A DNA stretch of 64,000 nt, taken from contig NZ_LT629750.1 in NCBI RefSeq assembly GCF_900105125.1, positions 2,604,001-2,668,000 of the forward strand. The letters run 5' to 3'. A model generated the notes under the pieces. It was not told where the DNA came from. It searched no databases and worked only from the letters and a program-made list of their open reading frames with translations. Below, piece after piece: positions 44,270 to 53,222 of this stretch. This DNA comes from Bradyrhizobium canariense (GTDB lineage Bacteria > Pseudomonadota > Alphaproteobacteria > Rhizobiales > Xanthobacteraceae). Positions within the stretch are counted from its first letter, which is position 1. Each line of letters starts with the position of its first letter. A program made the position numbers and the translations under genes.

Positions 44270-45803
44270 GGTCACGCCGAAACCGTCAGATGTATTCAAA
44301 GCCAACCGCGACCGCGTCGCGCCGCTGCTCGAGAAATTGAAAGCAGAGGGCATCGGCCACATGATCGACGGCAAGATCGTGCCGTCGATCTCGGGCCAAA
44401 CCTTCGAGACGAAATCCCCGGTCGATGGCGCCGTGCTGGCTTCTGTCGCGCGCGGCGGGCCTGAGGACATCGATCACGCGGCCACCGTTGCGGCCGAGGC
44501 GTTCAAAGCCTGGCGCGACATGCCCGCAGCGATGCGCAAGAAATTGCTGCATCGCGTTGCCGACGCTATCGAGGAGCGCGCCGACGATATTGCCGTGCTC
44601 GAATGTATCGATACCGGCCAGGCCCATCGCTTCATGGCCAAGGCCGCAATCCGCGCCGCAGAGAATTTCCGATTCTTCGCCGACAAATGCGCCGATGCAC
44701 GCGACGGCTTGAACATGCCGAGTGACGAGCACTGGAACGTTTCGACCCGCGTGCCGATCGGTCCGGTTGGTGTGATCACGCCCTGGAACACGCCGTTCAT
44801 GCTCTCGACCTGGAAGATCGCGCCGGCACTTGCGGCAGGCTGCACGGTTGTTCACAAGCCGGCGGAATGGTCGCCGGTGACGGCGGATCTGCTGGCCAAA
44901 CTGGTGAAGCAGGCCGGCGTACCCGACGGCGTGCTCAACACCGTGCACGGCATCGGCGAGGAAGCCGGCAAGGCGCTGACCGAGCATCCCGCCATCAAGG
45001 CGATCGGCTTTGTCGGCGAAAGCGCCACCGGTTCGGCGATCATGGCGCAGGGTGCGCCGACATTGAAGCGGGTGCATTTCGAGTTGGGCGGCAAGAATCC
45101 GGTGATCGTATTCGGCGATGCCGATCTCGATCGTGCGCTCGACGCGGTCGTCTTCATGATCTACTCGCTCAACGGCGAGCGCTGCACCTCCTCGAGCCGG
45201 CTGCTGATCCAGGAAAGCATCGCCGAGACCTTCATCGAGAAGCTGATCGCGCGCGTCAAAGCGCTGAAGGTCGGACATCCCCTCGACCCCGCGACTGAAA
45301 TCGGGCCACTGATCCACGAACGGCATCTGGCGAAGGTCTGCTCCTATTTCGATGTCGCGCGAAAGGACGGTGCCGTGATCGCCGTCGGCGGCAAGCCCCA
45401 TGACGGCCCCGGCGGCGGCCATTACATCCAGCCGACCCTGGTCACCGGCGCGCACGCCAAGATGCGGGTGGCGCAGGAGGAAGTGTTCGGGCCGTTCCTG
45501 ACCGTGATCCCTTTCCGCGACGAAAAGGACGCGATCGAAATCGCCAACGGCGTGAATTACGGCCTGACCGGTTATGTCTGGACGTCGGACATGGGCCGCG
45601 CACTGCGCGTCGCCGACGCGCTGGAAGCCGGCATGATCTGGCTCAATTCGGAAAACGTCCGTCATTTGCCAACCCCGTTCGGCGGCATGAAATCGTCGGG
45701 CATCGGCCGCGATGGGGGCGACTATTCGTTCGACTTCTATATGGAAACCAAGCACGTCTCCCTGGCGCGAGGGACGCACAAGATTCAACGGCTGGGAATT
45801 TAA
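44262..45803 (+). CDS. hpaE: 5-carboxymethyl-2-hydroxymuconate semialdehyde dehydrogenase HpaE
   Basis: 513 residues of the NAD-dependent aldehyde dehydrogenase family. It oxidises CHMS, the ring-cleavage product. Catalytic residues are C308 (NGERCTSSSR), E274 (FELGGKNP) and the Asn in PWNTP (N176). Its length and place between hpaF and hpaD fit HpaE. The family A repeat at 45812-45886 lies in the 105-bp gap before hpaD. Confidence 0.92.
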   Translation: MDKVTPKPSDVFKANRDRVAPLLEKLKAEGIGHMIDGKIVPSISGQTFETKSPVDGAVLASVARGGPEDIDHAATVAAEAFKAWRDMPAAMRKKLLHRVADAIEERADDIAVLECIDTGQAHRFMAKAAIRAAENFRFFADKCADARDGLNMPSDEHWNVSTRVPIGPVGVITPWNTPFMLSTWKIAPALAAGCTVVHKPAEWSPVTADLLAKLVKQAGVPDGVLNTVHGIGEEAGKALTEHPAIKAIGFVGESATGSAIMAQGAPTLKRVHFELGGKNPVIVFGDADLDRALDAVVFMIYSLNGERCTSSSRLLIQESIAETFIEKLIARVKALKVGHPLDPATEIGPLIHERHLAKVCSYFDVARKDGAVIAVGGKPHDGPGGGHYIQPTLVTGAHAKMRVAQEEVFGPFLTVIPFRDEKDAIEIANGVNYGLTGYVWTSDMGRALRVADALEAGMIWLNSENVRHLPTPFGGMKSSGIGRDGGDYSFDFYMETKHVSLARGTHKIQRLGI

Positions 45804-45811
45804 AGGTCACC

Positions 45812-45886
45812 GTCATTCCGGGGCGCGAAGCGAACCCGGAATCTCGAGATTCCGGGTCTGGTGCTAGCGCACCATCCCGGAATGAC
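45812..45886. repeat. Palindromic repeat family A, short copy in the hpa operon
   Basis: Starts GTCATTCCGGGGCGCGAAGCG and ends CATCCCGGAATGAC, with the internal palindrome GGAATCTCGAGATTCC. It sits between hpaE and hpaD, inside the operon. It could fold as an mRNA hairpin and lower or stabilise distal gene expression. Confidence 0.8.
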
Positions 45887-45908
45887 GAGCTAAATTTGAG
45901 GATACAGC

Positions 45909-46892
45909 ATGCCCGTTCCGCAGCATATTTTCGATCCACCCTTCAATATCGTCAGGTGCAGCCACGTCGTGCTCGACGTGACCAATCTGAACGCCAGCCG
46001 CGAGTTCTACGAAAACACCGTGGGGCTGCATGTCGAGGATCGCGACGACAACGCGGTTTATCTGCGTGGCAGCGAAGAGCACCAGCATCACTCGGTGGTG
46101 CTGCGAAAAGCGGCAGTGGCCGCCTGCAACCGGATAGGCTTCAAGGTCGGCAACGAGCAGGATCTCGACAAGGCCGCCGCATTCTTTTCGGAGAACGGCA
46201 TCGCTTACGCGTTTACAGAACGGCCGTTCCAGGGCCGCACCTTGCAGGCGACCGATCCCTTCGGCTTTCAGATCGAACTCTATGCAACGATGGAGAAGCG
46301 TCCGCATCTGCTGCGCCGCTACGATCTCTACAAGGGCTGCCACCCGCAACGGCTCGATCATTTCAATATATTCGCGGCCGAAGTCCAGGATACCGTCGAC
46401 TTCTATGCCCGGCTGGGATTCCGCCTGACCGAATATGGCGAGGAAGACGGGCCGAATGGCCGCATCGCGGCGGCGTGGATGCACCGCAAGGGCAACGTGC
46501 ATGATCTCGCGATCACCAACGGCAAGGGCCCTCGCCTGCACCATTTCGCCTTCTGGGTGCCGACGGCGATGAACATCCTGCATCTGTGCGACGTGATGGC
46601 CTCCAGCGGCTATCTCAAGAATATCGAGCGCGGCCCCGGCCGCCACGGCATTTCGAACGCGTTCTTTCTCTATGTTCGCGATCCCGATGGCCACCGTCTG
46701 GAGCTCTACACCAGCGACTATTTCACGGGGGATCACGACCACGAGCCGTTGCGCTGGTCGTTGAAGGACCCGCGCCGGCAGACACTGTGGGGCGCACCGG
46801 CGCCGCGCTCGTGGTTCGAACAGGGCTCGCCGTTTTCGGGCCAGGCCATTCGTGAACCGCAGTTCGTCGCCGACGTCACCATCGCTGACTGA
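45909..46892 (+). CDS. hpaD: 3,4-dihydroxyphenylacetate 2,3-dioxygenase HpaD
   Basis: 327 residues, type I extradiol dioxygenase (two vicinal-oxygen-chelate modules). It opens the ring of homoprotocatechuate at the meta position. The metal ligands can be placed by pattern: H151 (QRLDHFN), H211 (RLHHFAFW) and E265 (GHRLELYTSDY). The metal is Fe(II) or Mn(II) in relatives. Length and C-terminal lid resemble the Brevibacterium/Arthrobacter enzymes rather than the E. coli LigB-type HpaD. Confidence 0.92.
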   Translation: MPVPQHIFDPPFNIVRCSHVVLDVTNLNASREFYENTVGLHVEDRDDNAVYLRGSEEHQHHSVVLRKAAVAACNRIGFKVGNEQDLDKAAAFFSENGIAYAFTERPFQGRTLQATDPFGFQIELYATMEKRPHLLRRYDLYKGCHPQRLDHFNIFAAEVQDTVDFYARLGFRLTEYGEEDGPNGRIAAAWMHRKGNVHDLAITNGKGPRLHHFAFWVPTAMNILHLCDVMASSGYLKNIERGPGRHGISNAFFLYVRDPDGHRLELYTSDYFTGDHDHEPLRWSLKDPRRQTLWGAPAPRSWFEQGSPFSGQAIREPQFVADVTIAD

Positions 46893-46921
46893 TTTTGTCT
46901 CTCGATCGTACTGGACACCAG

Positions 46922-47794
46922 ATGGCACCTCCCCGTCTCGCAACCTTCTCTGTCAACGGATCGACGAAATACGGCGCCGTGGTTGATGGCGGCATCGTCG
47001 ATCTCTCGGCGCATTTTGCAAAAGAATATCCGACGCTTCGCGAAGTGGTCGCGGCCGGCGCACTGACAAAGCTGGCTAGGCACGCGGAAGGACGTGCGCC
47101 CGATCACGCGTTCGACGCGATCACCTGGCTGCCGCCGATCCCGGCGCCGGAGAAGATCATCTGCATTGGGGTCAATTATCCCGATCGTAACGCCGAATAC
47201 AAAGACGGTCAGGATGCACCAAAATATCCCAGCATGTTCATGCGCACGCCGCGCTCGTTCGTCGGCCACGAGACGCCGCTGGTTCGGCCGCGGGCATCAC
47301 CCCAGCTCGACTACGAGGGCGAGCTGGTTCTGATCATCGGCAAAGCCGGAAGACACATTGCGGAGAGCACCGCGCTGGACCACATCGCCGCAGTCACCCT
47401 GTGCAACGAAGGCACCATCCGCGACTGGGTCCGGCACGCCAAATTCAACGTCACGCAGGGCAAGAATTTCGATTCCACCGGCAGCCTCGGCCCATGGCTC
47501 GTTCCTTACACCGGCGAATCGCAGATATCGGATATCCGGCTATCGACACGGGTCAATGGCGAGACGCGGCAGGACGACCGTACCGGCCGGCTGATCTTCG
47601 GCTTCCGTTACCTGATCAACTACATCTCGACCTTCACCACGCTGGTTCCCGGCGACGTCATCGTCACGGGCACGCCGACTGGGGCCGGCGCGCGGTTCGA
47701 TCCGCCGCGTTACCTCAAGCCCGGCGACGTCATCGAAGTGGAAGCCGAGAATATCGGCACGCTCCGCAATGGCGTGATCGACGAAGCACTGTAA
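46922..47794 (+). CDS. hpaG: Fumarylacetoacetate-hydrolase-family decarboxylase/isomerase HpaG
   Basis: 290 residues from the ATG at 46922; the frame also contains a TTG at 46895, only two bases after hpaD, but the family start is MAPPRLATF. FAH-fold features include CIGVNYPDRNAEY, the metal-binding DYEGELVLIIGKAGR and TPTGAGARFDPPRYLKPGD near the end. In E. coli HpaG is a tandem of two such domains; here one domain is present. It should decarboxylate or isomerise carboxymethyl-oxo-hexenedioate. Confidence 0.85.
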   Translation: MAPPRLATFSVNGSTKYGAVVDGGIVDLSAHFAKEYPTLREVVAAGALTKLARHAEGRAPDHAFDAITWLPPIPAPEKIICIGVNYPDRNAEYKDGQDAPKYPSMFMRTPRSFVGHETPLVRPRASPQLDYEGELVLIIGKAGRHIAESTALDHIAAVTLCNEGTIRDWVRHAKFNVTQGKNFDSTGSLGPWLVPYTGESQISDIRLSTRVNGETRQDDRTGRLIFGFRYLINYISTFTTLVPGDVIVTGTPTGAGARFDPPRYLKPGDVIEVEAENIGTLRNGVIDEAL

Positions 47795-47819
47795 TTCATC
47801 GAACGATTGGACATCGCAA

Positions 47820-49445
47820 ATGACTGCAATTTCCGGCGGCGAAGCCATCGTCAATGGTCTGGTCGCGCACGGCGTCGACACCGTGTTCGGCCTGCCCGGC
47901 GCGCAGATCTACGGGCTGTTCGACGCGTTTCATCAGGCGCAACTGAAAGTCATCGGCGCGCGCCATGAGCAGGCTTGCGGCTACATGGCCTATGGCTACG
48001 CGCGATCTAGCGGCAGGCCCGGCGTGTTCAGCGTGGTGCCGGGCCCCGGCGTGCTCAATGCCGGTGCCGCCATGCTGACGGCGTACGGTTCGAACGAACC
48101 GGTGCTGTGCCTGACGGGACAGGTGCCGACGCAGTTTCTGGGCAAGGGCCGCGGCCATCTGCACGAGATGCCCGATCAGCTCGCGACGCTCAGGACATTC
48201 GTGAAATGGGCCGAGCGGATCGAATATCCGGATGCCGCGCCCGCCATGGTCTCACGCGCATTCCAGGAAATGCTGTCAGGACGGCGCGGCCCGGTGGCGC
48301 TGGAAATGCCGTGGGATGTGTTCACGCAACGCGCGGAGGTCGGCGCCTCCAAGCCGTTCGATCCCTTCCCGGCCCCGCAGCCCGACCCTGATCGTATCAA
48401 GTCCGCCGCCGCGCTTATCGCCGGCAGCAAGACGCCGATGATCTTTGTCGGCAGCGGCGCCATTCACGCGCGCGACGAAATCCTCGAGCTTGCCGAACTG
48501 ATCGACGCGCCGGTGGTGGCGTTCCGCAGCGGGCGCGGTATCGTCAGCAACGCCCATGAATTGGGGCTGACGATGGCGGCGGCCTATAAGCTATGGCCGC
48601 ACACCGATCTCATGATCGGGATCGGTACACGGCTGGAATTGCCAACGATGTCGCGTTGGCCGTTCCGGCCCGACGGACTGAAATCCGTTCGTATCGATAT
48701 CGATCCGTCGGAGATGCGCCGGTTCACGCCAGACACCGCTGTTATCGCCGATGCACAGGCCGGTACACGCGAACTGCTCACAGCCGTGAGAAAACAGGGC
48801 TACACAAAAACGAGCGGCCGGCGCGCCGCGATCCGCGAGGCCTCGGCGGCGGCGCAGCACGAAATTCAGAGCATCCAGCCGCAGATGGCTTACCTGAATA
48901 TCCTGCGCGAGGTACTGCCATCGAATGCGATCGTCACGGATGAATTGTCTCAGGTCGGTTTTGCCTCCTGGTACGGATTCCCAATCTACGAACCGCGCAC
49001 CTTCATCACTTCGGGGTATCAGGGCACGCTCGGGTCGGGCTTCCCCACCGCGCTCGGCGCCAAGGTCGCCAACCCCGACCGGCCGGTGGTTGCGATCACC
49101 GGCGACGGCGGCTTCATGTTCGGCGTGCAGGAATTGGCCACCGCCGTACAGTTCAACATCGGCGTCGTGACGCTGGTGTTTAACAACAATGCCTATGGCA
49201 ATGTGCGGCGCGATCAGATCCAGCGCTTTGACGGTCGCGTGGTGGCGTCCGACCTCGTCAATCCGGACTTCGTCAAGCTCGCGGAATCCTTTGGCGTGAA
49301 AGCGTCGCGCGTCACCTCACCCGATCATTTCCGACCCGCGCTGGAAAAGGCGCTGGCGCATGGCGGGCCGACGCTTATCGCCATCGACGTGCCAACGGAT
49401 TCGGAAGTCAGCCCCTGGAAGTTTATTCATCCGGCAAAGCCGTAA
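47820..49445 (+). CDS. Thiamine-diphosphate-dependent enzyme (acetolactate synthase-like)
   Basis: 541 residues with the three domains of the ThDP decarboxylase/synthase family. The catalytic Glu is in GARHEQACGYMAYGYAR near residue 50. The ThDP motif is GDGGFMFGVQELAT...FNNNAYGN near 430-460. It follows hpaG by 25 bp, so it is likely in the operon. It may make or use an aldehyde that feeds homoprotocatechuate, for example from an aryl-pyruvate, but acetolactate synthase or another carboligase cannot be excluded. No small subunit is nearby. Confidence 0.8.
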   Translation: MTAISGGEAIVNGLVAHGVDTVFGLPGAQIYGLFDAFHQAQLKVIGARHEQACGYMAYGYARSSGRPGVFSVVPGPGVLNAGAAMLTAYGSNEPVLCLTGQVPTQFLGKGRGHLHEMPDQLATLRTFVKWAERIEYPDAAPAMVSRAFQEMLSGRRGPVALEMPWDVFTQRAEVGASKPFDPFPAPQPDPDRIKSAAALIAGSKTPMIFVGSGAIHARDEILELAELIDAPVVAFRSGRGIVSNAHELGLTMAAAYKLWPHTDLMIGIGTRLELPTMSRWPFRPDGLKSVRIDIDPSEMRRFTPDTAVIADAQAGTRELLTAVRKQGYTKTSGRRAAIREASAAAQHEIQSIQPQMAYLNILREVLPSNAIVTDELSQVGFASWYGFPIYEPRTFITSGYQGTLGSGFPTALGAKVANPDRPVVAITGDGGFMFGVQELATAVQFNIGVVTLVFNNNAYGNVRRDQIQRFDGRVVASDLVNPDFVKLAESFGVKASRVTSPDHFRPALEKALAHGGPTLIAIDVPTDSEVSPWKFIHPAKP

Positions 49446-49455
49446 AATATTCAAC

Positions 49456-49515
49456 GTCATTCCGAGGCGCGAGTGAGATTCCGGGTCTGCGCCAAGAGAC
49501 GCATCCCGGAATGAC
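49456..49515. repeat. Palindromic repeat family A, short copy after the ThDP gene
   Basis: Starts GTCATTCCGAGGCGCGAGTG and ends CATCCCGGAATGAC. It lies between the convergent ThDP-enzyme and MFS genes and may act as a terminator-like hairpin. Confidence 0.7.
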
Positions 49516-49524
49516 CGCGGAAAT

Positions 49525-50778
49525 TTAGATCCTTCGCACCCCTGCGCTCCGCTGCGCCCGGAACGCCGCCAGCACCAACAGCCCCGCGCCGGCGACCGAC
49601 CAGCATGCCACCGGCGTCCAGTGCAGCAGCGGGACGTATTCAGGCAGTTTTTGCAGACCGCCGGCAACGGCGGCCATCCGCGCAAAGGTCGCGAGCGCCA
49701 GCGCGGAGAACACCAGACCCAGCACCCTGCCCTCCGCACCACTGTCGCCGATGGCAAGAGCCGCCGAGATCGCGCTCATCAGCATGCAGCCCCAGGCCGC
49801 GCCCGCGATGAATTGCGCTGCAATCAGCGTGTTGAGGTTGCCGGCGAGCTCCGCGCCGATAACCGCCAGCGCCCCCAGTAGACCCGCAGTACCCATTACA
49901 ATGAGCCCGCCGCGGCGCCTGGCGACGGCGCTTGCCGGAAACATCGCAATATTGAAGCCGATCCAGAACACCGGCAACAGCCACTGCAGATCATCGGGCT
50001 TGGCGAAACGCAGGTAGACCGGCGCGCTGTTGATGCTGAAATGCAGTTGATAGCCCAGTGACAGAATAACCATCGAGGCGATGAAGATCGCCGACACCTT
50101 GCCGAGTGGTTTTGCAGCTTCAGGGGGTTTGCCGGCTGGCGCGGCGTCGCGCACCAGCCCTCGTTCGACCCTGGACAGCGCCAGCGCGACGACCAGCAGG
50201 ACCGCACTGGAGATCACGAAAGGAAGCCGCGCGTCCTGATTGCGCAGCAATACGCCGAGATAGGGCGATACCGCACCCGCCAGGCCATAGCCCAGCATCG
50301 CCAGCGCCGACAAAAACGGGATCGATGGTTTTGCGCTGTACTTGCCCAACAGGACCAGCGGCGGCGCGCGCAACGCCGACGAGGTGATCGCCCAGATCAC
50401 GATCAGCGCGATGAACCAGCCTTGCGCGCCGGGGCCGGTGCCGGCCACGAATGGCAACGCGACAAAGGCGACACAGGATATAGCCGTCAGCGCGCCAACG
50501 AATATGCCGAGCCGGCCGACAACGGGCGCGATCTTGTCGGCCGCGATCCCCATGGCGGTATCGGTGATGGTGAAGATAGCCTGATCCATCATCAGGATGA
50601 GAATGACCGCCGTCGGCGCGATGCCGACCTTCGCCGCCAATTGCGGCAGGTAGATCACGTAGGTGGTCCAGCCCAGCGTAAAGACCAGTTGCAGAATAGC
50701 GAAATAGACGCCGGCCCGGTTGCCGCTCACCGTGCCGACCTCAGTCGAGCGTGCCGCGATGCTCATCTTGCTCCTCAA
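49525..50778 (-). CDS. Major facilitator superfamily transporter
   Basis: 417 residues with about twelve hydrophobic segments and the loop between TM2 and TM3 containing DKIAPVVGRLG-type text. No signal peptide. The substrate is unknown. It is convergent with the ThDP gene, so its link to the hpa pathway is only positional. A 15-bp palindrome lies upstream at 50840-50854. Confidence 0.8.
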   Translation of the reverse strand: MRSKMSIAARSTEVGTVSGNRAGVYFAILQLVFTLGWTTYVIYLPQLAAKVGIAPTAVILILMMDQAIFTITDTAMGIAADKIAPVVGRLGIFVGALTAISCVAFVALPFVAGTGPGAQGWFIALIVIWAITSSALRAPPLVLLGKYSAKPSIPFLSALAMLGYGLAGAVSPYLGVLLRNQDARLPFVISSAVLLVVALALSRVERGLVRDAAPAGKPPEAAKPLGKVSAIFIASMVILSLGYQLHFSINSAPVYLRFAKPDDLQWLLPVFWIGFNIAMFPASAVARRRGGLIVMGTAGLLGALAVIGAELAGNLNTLIAAQFIAGAAWGCMLMSAISAALAIGDSGAEGRVLGLVFSALALATFARMAAVAGGLQKLPEYVPLLHWTPVACWSVAGAGLLVLAAFRAQRSAGVRRI

Positions 50779-50839
50779 GTGCCGAGCGTATCCAAGGGAT
50801 AACAGATGAGCAGCAATCGCGCGCCGCCGCGACCTAAAT

Positions 50840-50854
50840 GAGGCAATTTGCCTC
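50840..50854. promoter_or_regulatory. Palindrome upstream of the MFS gene
   Basis: GAGGCAA-T-TTGCCTC, a perfect 7-base inverted repeat about 62 bases before the MFS start, in its likely promoter. A candidate operator with no assigned regulator. Confidence 0.35.
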
Positions 50855-50896
50855 GGTGCTGGAGCCCAGTGGTTCTGACTTCACGCGAAGGCGCTT

Positions 50897-51544
50897 CTAG
50901 CGCGCCCTGCGAAAGGTGAGATTGATGCGCTGCCGCCCCATCAGGGCATGTTCGCTGTCGGCAAGCGGCGCGACGCCGTGAAATGCGAGCCGCGCGGGCC
51001 CGCCCCACACCACGATATCGCCATGCTCCAGCCGATAGCGGCGTGTCTTGTCGCTGCGCGCCAAGCCGCCGAACAGGAAGATCGCGGGCAGGCCCAGCGA
51101 CACCGAGACGATCGGCGCGCCGAAATCATTCTCGTCCCTGTCCTGATGCAACGACATCCGCGCACCGGGCTGGTAGCGGTTAATCAGACACGCATCCGGT
51201 GCAAAGCCGTTAAAGCCCGCTTCCGCAGCGGCCTCCTCAGCCAATGTGCGAAACGAGGGCGGCATCGCCGGCCACGGCTTTCCAGACTGCGGATCGAGGC
51301 CATCGTAGCGATAGCCACTGCGATCGGTGACCCAGCCCGAGCCGCCGCAATTGGTCATCGCCACCGACATTTGATGGCCGCCCGGCGTCGTCATATGGCG
51401 AAACGGCGCCTGCGCCACGATCTCGCGTAACGCCGGGATCAGGTCGTCTTCGAACGGCCTGGCAAATCCACGCAGCAGAACGGCGCCCTCGGCGATTGCT
51501 TCCCGCGAGGGCCGTACGTCAGCAACGGTTTCGAATAGATCCAC
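50897..51544 (-). CDS. alkB: DNA alkylation repair dioxygenase AlkB
   Basis: 215 residues, the length of E. coli AlkB. Iron ligands are H133, D135 (SLHQDRDE) and H189 (AFHGVAPL). The 2-oxoglutarate-binding arginines are in QRINLTFRRAR (R206, R212). The substrate-loop segment MTTPGGHQMSVAMTNCG is also family-typical. It oxidatively removes methyl groups from 1-methyladenine and 3-methylcytosine. It lies 32 bp after the 2OG-oxygenase gene on the same strand, probably one operon. Confidence 0.95.
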   Translation of the reverse strand: MDLFETVADVRPSREAIAEGAVLLRGFARPFEDDLIPALREIVAQAPFRHMTTPGGHQMSVAMTNCGGSGWVTDRSGYRYDGLDPQSGKPWPAMPPSFRTLAEEAAAEAGFNGFAPDACLINRYQPGARMSLHQDRDENDFGAPIVSVSLGLPAIFLFGGLARSDKTRRYRLEHGDIVVWGGPARLAFHGVAPLADSEHALMGRQRINLTFRRAR

Positions 51545-51576
51545 TTTCCAATACGTCCATCGTCAAGACAACGGCA

Positions 51577-52320
51577 TCACTTCGCATCGTGAAAGATGAC
51601 GCCGAGCGTATGGCGATGACCGGACCGGATCCGGCTCACGCCATGACGCAGGTTAACGCGATAGAACCCGCGCGTCCCCTGCACCGGCCGGTGATGCACA
51701 GCAAAGGCGACCGCATCGCCCTGCGTGAGCGGCACCACTTCCGGACGCGACTGCATCCTCGGCCGCTGCTCGGTCAGCACGAACTCGCCGCCGGTAAAAT
51801 CGCGGCCCGGTTCCGACAGCAGGATCGCGACCTGCAGCGGGAACACGTGCTCGCCATAGAGGTCCTGATGCAGGCAGTTGTAGTCACCGGCGCCGTATTG
51901 CAACAGCAACGGGGTGGGCCTGACTTGACCGGCCTCGTGGCAACGCTTCAGGAACGCCTCATGCGCCTGGGGATAGCGGATATCGATCCCCATCGTCTCG
52001 TTCCAGCGATTGGCGACGCCGCTGAGTTGCGCATACAGCGCTGGCCGCAATTCGCTGATCGCTTCGGGAAGCGGATAGGAGAAATATTTGTACTCGCCGC
52101 GGCCGAAGCCGTGGCGTCCCATCACCACACGGCTGCGAAAGTGGCTGTCGTCCGGATAGAGCCCCGCCATCGCGTGGCATTCATCCGGCGACAGCAAACT
52201 CTTCAGGACGGCGCAGCCCTGCGCGTCAAGATCGCCGCTCACGTCCGCCCAGTCGATCGCGTCGACACGCGCGGCGATGTCGGAGGAAGCAGCGACGGTT
52301 CTTTTGACGTTTGATTTCAT
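51577..52320 (-). CDS. 2-oxoglutarate/Fe(II)-dependent oxygenase
   Basis: 247 residues with a double-stranded beta-helix pattern: Fe ligands H151 and D153 (CLHQDLYGEH), distal H226 (NLRHGVSR), and a downstream Arg for 2-oxoglutarate (R234 or R236). It is distinct from AlkB, with an N-terminal helical region. Proteins of this type are often found beside alkB or ada in Rhizobiales, so a role in alkylation damage or protein or nucleic acid hydroxylation is possible. The substrate is unknown. Confidence 0.82.
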   Translation of the reverse strand: MKSNVKRTVAASSDIAARVDAIDWADVSGDLDAQGCAVLKSLLSPDECHAMAGLYPDDSHFRSRVVMGRHGFGRGEYKYFSYPLPEAISELRPALYAQLSGVANRWNETMGIDIRYPQAHEAFLKRCHEAGQVRPTPLLLQYGAGDYNCLHQDLYGEHVFPLQVAILLSEPGRDFTGGEFVLTEQRPRMQSRPEVVPLTQGDAVAFAVHHRPVQGTRGFYRVNLRHGVSRIRSGHRHTLGVIFHDAK

Positions 52321-52387
52321 GGCTGCAAGCTTCGCAGACCGCGACGCCTCGTGCCACCCGATTTCCGGTGGAACCGCCTCGGAAATG

Positions 52388-52499
52388 CGCTCCCTCTCCC
52401 ATTGGGAGAGGGTCAGGGTGAGGGGTTACGGTCCCTCGATAGAGCCTACCCCCTCACCCGGCGCGTCGCGCCTTACCTCTCCCTATGGGAGAGGTAAGG
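52388..52499. repeat. Palindromic repeat family C, copy 1
   Basis: Contains CCCTCTCCCATTGGGAGAGGG, then GGTGAGGGGTTACGGTCC, and ends with CCTCTCCCTATGGGAGAGG. It is related, in opposite orientation, to the copy at 62658-62766. It fills most of the 215-bp gap between the 2OG-oxygenase start and the DUF2848 stop. Confidence 0.8.
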
Positions 52500-52535
52500 C
52501 CGTGTCCGCAGCATTCGTATTTCAGACGTCAGAGA

Positions 52536-53222
52536 CTAGCCCAGCACCGGCAACGTGATCACGTCGTAGGCATGGCGAATGCTGCGCTTCAGCACGGGAT
52601 CTTCGAGCTCATACTCGAAACGGCTGGCGGGACGGATGCCGCCCTTGGCCGCAAAGGTGCCGCCGAACATGGCGCAGCCGTCGGGTAGTCCCGCCGTTCC
52701 GAACTGGCGATCGATCAACTCCTTGACCGGAAGCATCGCGTCGAGCGTGCCCTCCTGGTACAGCACGCGCTTGCCATCGATCCATGCGAATGAGCGCAGG
52801 ATCATCTGGTCCCAGTGATCGGCAACATCTTCCAGTTCCCACAGCTCGGACGCGATCGGCTTGTCGCACATCTGCTTGGACACGGTGACGCTGTAGGCTT
52901 CGACCTTGCGGTCGGTGTGATCGGAACCGAGGCCAACAAAGATGCGGCCCTGCCACCCGATCAGCACGAACTCGACCTCGCCGCTCGAGTCCTCGCCGCT
53001 GACTTCAATGCTGTCGGCTGTCGTCAGCCGGCATGCCGCGACCCGGTAATAAATCGGCGTCGAGGCCGGCCGCGCGATACCGATCGCTTCCAGCTCGGCG
53101 ATATGCTTGTCGCGCGCCACCGGGTCCCGCCCGGTCCAGCCGGCGATGACGGCCTGATCGATCGGCAGCGTCAGCGGGGTCGGCGCGCCATCATCGTCAA
53201 TGGTGAATGTAAGATCAAACAC
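52536..53222 (-). CDS. DUF2848 family protein
   Basis: 228 residues from the GTG at 53222, which has GGAGAG eight bases upstream and overlaps the amidase stop by 8 bases (GTGTTTGA). The frame is open to 53255 but that part duplicates amidase coding. No signal peptide. Family-like segments are YYRVAACRLTTADSIEV, EVEFVLIGWQGRIFVGLGSDHTDR and LPDGCAMFGGTFAAKGGIRPASRFEYEL. The reaction is unknown. It is the last gene of the LIV-AtuA-amidase run. The tight overlap with the amidase suggests both act on the same compound. Confidence 0.8.
   Translation of the reverse strand: MFDLTFTIDDDGAPTPLTLPIDQAVIAGWTGRDPVARDKHIAELEAIGIARPASTPIYYRVAACRLTTADSIEVSGEDSSGEVEFVLIGWQGRIFVGLGSDHTDRKVEAYSVTVSKQMCDKPIASELWELEDVADHWDQMILRSFAWIDGKRVLYQEGTLDAMLPVKELIDRQFGTAGLPDGCAMFGGTFAAKGGIRPASRFEYELEDPVLKRSIRHAYDVITLPVLG

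Noticed and set aside
44286..45788. 500-residue minus-strand frame over hpaE
   Set aside because: A shadow of the aldehyde dehydrogenase gene; no domain in this frame.
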